DNA of 64,000 bases from the NCBI RefSeq assembly GCF_963169125.1, contig NC_084793.1:98041071-98105070 (forward strand), written 5' to 3'. The position numbers were made by a program, and so were the translations under genes. The notes beneath the pieces were generated by a model. That model made no database searches, was not told the origin of the DNA, and saw nothing but the letters and a program-made list of their open reading frames with translations. Positions 60,929-64,000 of the stretch are shown here, in pieces. This stretch comes from Humulus lupulus. Taxonomy: Eukaryota; Streptophyta; Magnoliopsida; Rosales; Cannabaceae. Numbering within the stretch: position 1 is the stretch's first letter; each line of letters opens with the position of its first letter.

Positions 60929-61228
60929 AATAGAAAATATTTTTTTATTATTATTTCTTAATATTTCAAAAGAATATTTAAGTCAATTACAAAAAATAAT
61001 ATAGTTTATAATAATTAATTAATAAAGAAGGGTTTGAAGAGAAAAAAATAGGATTTTTTTGTTAAAATCCTATTTACCATTATAAATTATGATTTATTTA
61101 ATAAATTATAACTTTGAGAACCTAAGTGAGCAAAAAGTAAAGGTTGGGGATCTAATTGCTACAAAATAAAGGTTATGGACCTAAGTAATACAATTGGTAA
61201 AGCTCAGAGATCCCAAGTGATATTTACC

Positions 61229-63503
61229 ATTTCTATATCTATATATAAATTTATTAAATTAAGATAAAATATCCATAAAAAAGTAATAGTACGTATTATT
61301 ATAAAATATCTATAAAAAATAATAATATTATTATTATTATTCTTGCTATTATTATTAATATTTTCATTTTTTTTTCTACAATATGGAAAATAATTATAAT
61401 AATAGGTGATATGACACTCTAAATTTTTTCCAAACCACTCTATATTTTATGATTTTTTTATTATACTTTTTCTAACTTTTGATTTTTAATTAAGGGAAAA
61501 ATATCTATAAAAATCTATATCAATATCTTTCTATCTATATGATTATTAATATTTATAAAAGATAAAGGTTCCAAACGGGTAATTTCATACTTTTTTTTTA
61601 TCCTACTCTATCTATATATTTTTATCATTTTTTTATTTTACTTTTTCTAATTTATGCTTGATAATAATAATAATTACTATTATAGTAACAAACATTTATT
61701 TAAATTATTTACGCTTCTTATTTAAACATAAATAGATTTACAAAAATATATCTTAACGTCATATATAATTTAAATTTTAATTATAATTTGATTTATTTGA
61801 GCTTTTTATTTAAATGATATATATATAATCTATCTAAATATATAAAGAAGAGTCCTAAGAAGGTGATGTGACACTTTAAAATATCTCCAAACCAATCCAT
61901 CTATTTATAATTTTTTTCTTATTTTTTGTTCAACTTTTTATAATTTATGGTTATTGATTAATATTTTATAATAATTTATCTTTTTTGGTCAAAAAAACTA
62001 ACTGTATAGACAAATTTGATTTGAGAATTGTTGGACTCTGATACATGCAATTAGAAGTAAAATAAATTTAAGCACATATAAGAATTAATTATTGTTTTTA
62101 ATATGCATATGTATTTACAAACCGTGTGAAATAAAATATCAAATGAATATTTTGCAAGCACTTTATCATGGGTGAAGATTCAAACTCCCTATAATACATA
62201 TTATTGTAAATATTATTTTTATTGTTAAGTCCACAAAGTAAAAAATTATGGGAGAGCCACTATGTAATATTTACATGTAATGTATCAATTTTTGTACATT
62301 TCATTTATCAGTTTACACAATATTTGAATAAAAAATAATTAAATAAATTAGTTTTAAATTAGAGTAATGAGTTAAAAGAGTTGATAATCAAACAAAACTA
62401 TTAAAATCAATGGTAAAAGATGTAGCTGTAAAAATTGAGTGGTACATATATATATTTTTAAAATAAATATATATAAACATCTATATATGATTACTATTTA
62501 CAAGGAGCATTGTGCTCATCCTGCTTCAATTTTTTACTCGATCCGTGTGTGATTTTATGATAGGTCCATGTGTAAATTGTGCATGTTATATTCCCAAAAG
62601 AATATCCTCCTTTCGCGTTCCTTCACCTCATAAAGTTTTAAGTACATTTTTCTAAAAAAAATACTTTCCAATTCCTTTGAGGATGATGATCGTGAGAAAG
62701 AACTTCTTCACTGTTGCACTTTGCCATTAAGGACAATGCCAATGGTTTTATATATATATATATACATTTATAAGAATTTCTCGTATAAAATTAGAAATCA
62801 AGTTTTGGGTATCGAAAATCACAAAATGTATGACAAATGAATCAACAAATTTGAAGATAAAAGATTATTTTTTGAGTTAGATTTTTGTCGAAATATTTTG
62901 GTATATATAAAAAACAAAAGCTTTTGTTTGAGATAATGGAGAGCTACTTCCTACTTTCTATTGCTCTTTTTTTTTTTTAAATGTTTCTGTTGCACAACTC
63001 TATTGTTGATTTATAAAACACAAATATTTTAAAATGGGGAGAAAGAGAGATTCATGTAATATCCTCCTGACCCAACCGATTCAGCAAAAGAGCCACAATG
63101 AGAGGTTCCCTCATCAGACATTCAAAAGAGACCAAAAAGAAAGCAAAGTGCGTGGTACCAAAGACAGACTTGACATCTTTATATTGTGTAACTGAAAATG
63201 CAGAACAAATAAGTAAATGAATTAGAATAAATTCTTATCCAAATATATCTTTTTTTCGTTTATGCGATGTTCTTTCAGATGTTCCCCCTCGTGAAAATGA
63301 TCACCGTTCTCGGAACAAGATGGAACCCACAGTTAATCATTATTGGTTTTGGTTTATTCTGTGGGTTTTGAGTGAACAAACTGCCAAAATCTAGTTAACT
63401 ATTTTTTAGCCTAAAATCTTCATTTTCTTGTGCCTTATTTGTTTAAATTGGTGTTCTAGCTGATTGGGAAGTGAAAAATTTCACTAGTTCATATATGTAT
63501 ATA
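61229..63503. other. AT-rich unassigned region
   Basis: No frame worth reporting. Two diverged copies of a segment of about 95 bases lie near 61405 (GGTGATATGACACTCTAAA) and 61858 (GGTGATGTGACACTTTAAA), each followed by CTCCAAACC- or TTCCAAACC-like text. An ATT microsatellite is at about 61318-61360 and an AT run at 62749-62765. The part after 62500 is less AT-rich but has no recognised content. Confidence 0.5.
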
Positions 63504-63714
63504 GATTGTACTCATACAAGAATAGTATGTAACAAGATAGACAATTAGAGGCATTATAGATACTTCATTTTTAATCATTTATTTATTCATTGAAATGAGA
63601 GTTAGTTATTCATTGAAATGAGAGTTAGATTGTACTCATACAAGAATAGTATGTAACAAGATAGACAATTAGAGGCGTTATAGATACTTCATTTTTAATC
63701 ATTTATTTATTAGT
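63504..63714. repeat. 124-base direct duplication
   Basis: GATTGTACTCATACAAGAAT starts at 63504 and again at 63628. The copies match over the overlapping part except for one base seen (GGCATTATAG against GGCGTTATAG). A nested repeat of TTATTCATTGAAATGAGAG lies at the junction. Confidence 0.85.
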
Positions 63715-63719
63715 TTCAT

Positions 63720-63903
63720 TTTTAACCATAAGTTTCCTAAAGAAAAATAAGATGAATAGAAGATCTAAACCACTAGGATAAGAACTTACTGAAAACTTTA
63801 TGTTTCAAAGAAATGGAACACCTAACCAAAAGTCACTATCACAAGTTAGGATTTGAAGAAAAATGAAAGAATAATAGAAACTATAGTGAACTAAACCTGA
63901 AGA

Positions 63904-63936
<33 letters not shown>

Positions 63937-63983
63937 TACCACTACCACTACTATCTAGCTAAGTAAAATTCTGGAACGCTACA
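63720..63983 (-). repeat. LTR fragment related to element C, with ACT microsatellite
   Basis: The right edge reads CTATCTAGCTAAGTAAAATT then CTGGAACGCTACA, close to the end of LTR C (CTATCTAGCTAGTTAAGTAA ... CTCTACA). Upstream text around 63785-63890 (ACTTACTGAAAACTTTATG, AGTTAGGATTTGAAG) resembles LTR C near 18100-18190. Much of the LTR between is missing. The ACT/ACC microsatellite spans about 63907-63952. Confidence 0.65.
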
Positions 63984-64000
63984 CAGTAGATACTAGATAG

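Larger units (their letters stand above)
42292..61228. mobile_element. Fold-back DNA element 2 with long inverted arms, host of D and a solo LTR
   Basis: Removing the inserts 42349-59130 and 59747-60933 leaves a hairpin-like element of roughly 1 kb. The left end reads GGTAAATAGCACTTGG, then TTTACCAATTGTATTACTTA and, across the insertion, CCAACCTTTATTTTGTA. The reverse complement of the right end reads GGTAAATATCACTTGGG, TTTACCAATTGTATTACTTA and ATAACCTTTATTTTGTA. Pairing continues through the AT-rich interior (left arm to about 59530, right arm from about 59540), for example CTATATCTTCATTTTTTCTC against CTATATCATCATTTTTTTTC. No transposase is encoded. The class is unclear (Mutator-like or MITE). 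Confidence 0.75.

Noticed and set aside
1..64000. tRNA, rRNA or intact host genes
   Set aside because: I scanned for conserved tRNA-like blocks and long gene-like frames and saw none outside retroelement sequence apart from the Myb/SANT-like pseudogene. A tRNA scan program would be decisive.

Overview
The window is a dense nest of transposable elements from a flowering-plant nuclear genome, very probably a dicot. Nothing in it looks like an intact host gene. The evidence is Ty3/gypsy and Ty1/copia LTR retrotransposons with initiator-Met-type primer binding sites, chromodomain-bearing integrases, AT-rich inverted-repeat DNA elements and very high AT content between elements. My impression that the LTR families resemble those of the hemp/hop family is recollection, not proof. 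Almost every reading frame is a broken remnant of gag-pol.

Left block (1-15863). A Tekay-like chromovirus (element A, minus strand) runs off the left edge. Its LTR (2876-7032) is split by a solo copia LTR (3426-5596). On its other side the same LTR abuts the integrase tail and polypurine tract of a second, deleted copy (7033-7536), which is followed by a 94-base LTR stub. Together these sit inside the integrase of a Tat-like gypsy element (B, to 15863). B also carries a solo copia LTR in its RNase H region.

Central block (15864-28980). A Myb/SANT-like pseudogene (15888-16834) with a recognisable intron probably belongs to an old PIF/Harbinger-like transposon whose right end is near 28164. 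It was split by a complete Tekay-like element (C, 17134-26089, target duplication GATTA) and a Tat-type solo LTR (26383-27113, duplication AACAA).

Right-central block (28986-42130). A fold-back element contains a gypsy solo LTR (29093-41640). That LTR contains a full-length copia element (E, 31134-41132, duplication TTGTA) with gag, protease, integrase, RT and RNase H, all inactivated.

Right block (42292-61228). A second fold-back element has long inverted arms, each invaded separately. Tekay-like element D (42349-59125, duplication CCAAC) sits in the left arm and a Tat-type solo LTR (59747-60928, duplication AATAG) in the right arm. D is itself split in its protease by a copia-like LTR element without coding capacity (F, 47822-55716, duplication TCCTC). 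The right LTR of F is split by a gypsy solo LTR (G, 52353-55424, duplication ATTTT). This gives a four-level nest whose insertion order can be read directly.

The tail (61229-64000) is AT-rich, with short diverged repeats, a 124-base direct duplication and an LTR fragment related to C. I found no previously undescribed functional system. The most notable points are the nest itself, the two fold-back elements, the non-coding LTR element F, a GC-rich insert in the leader of E, and palindromic tandem repeats inside LTRs.
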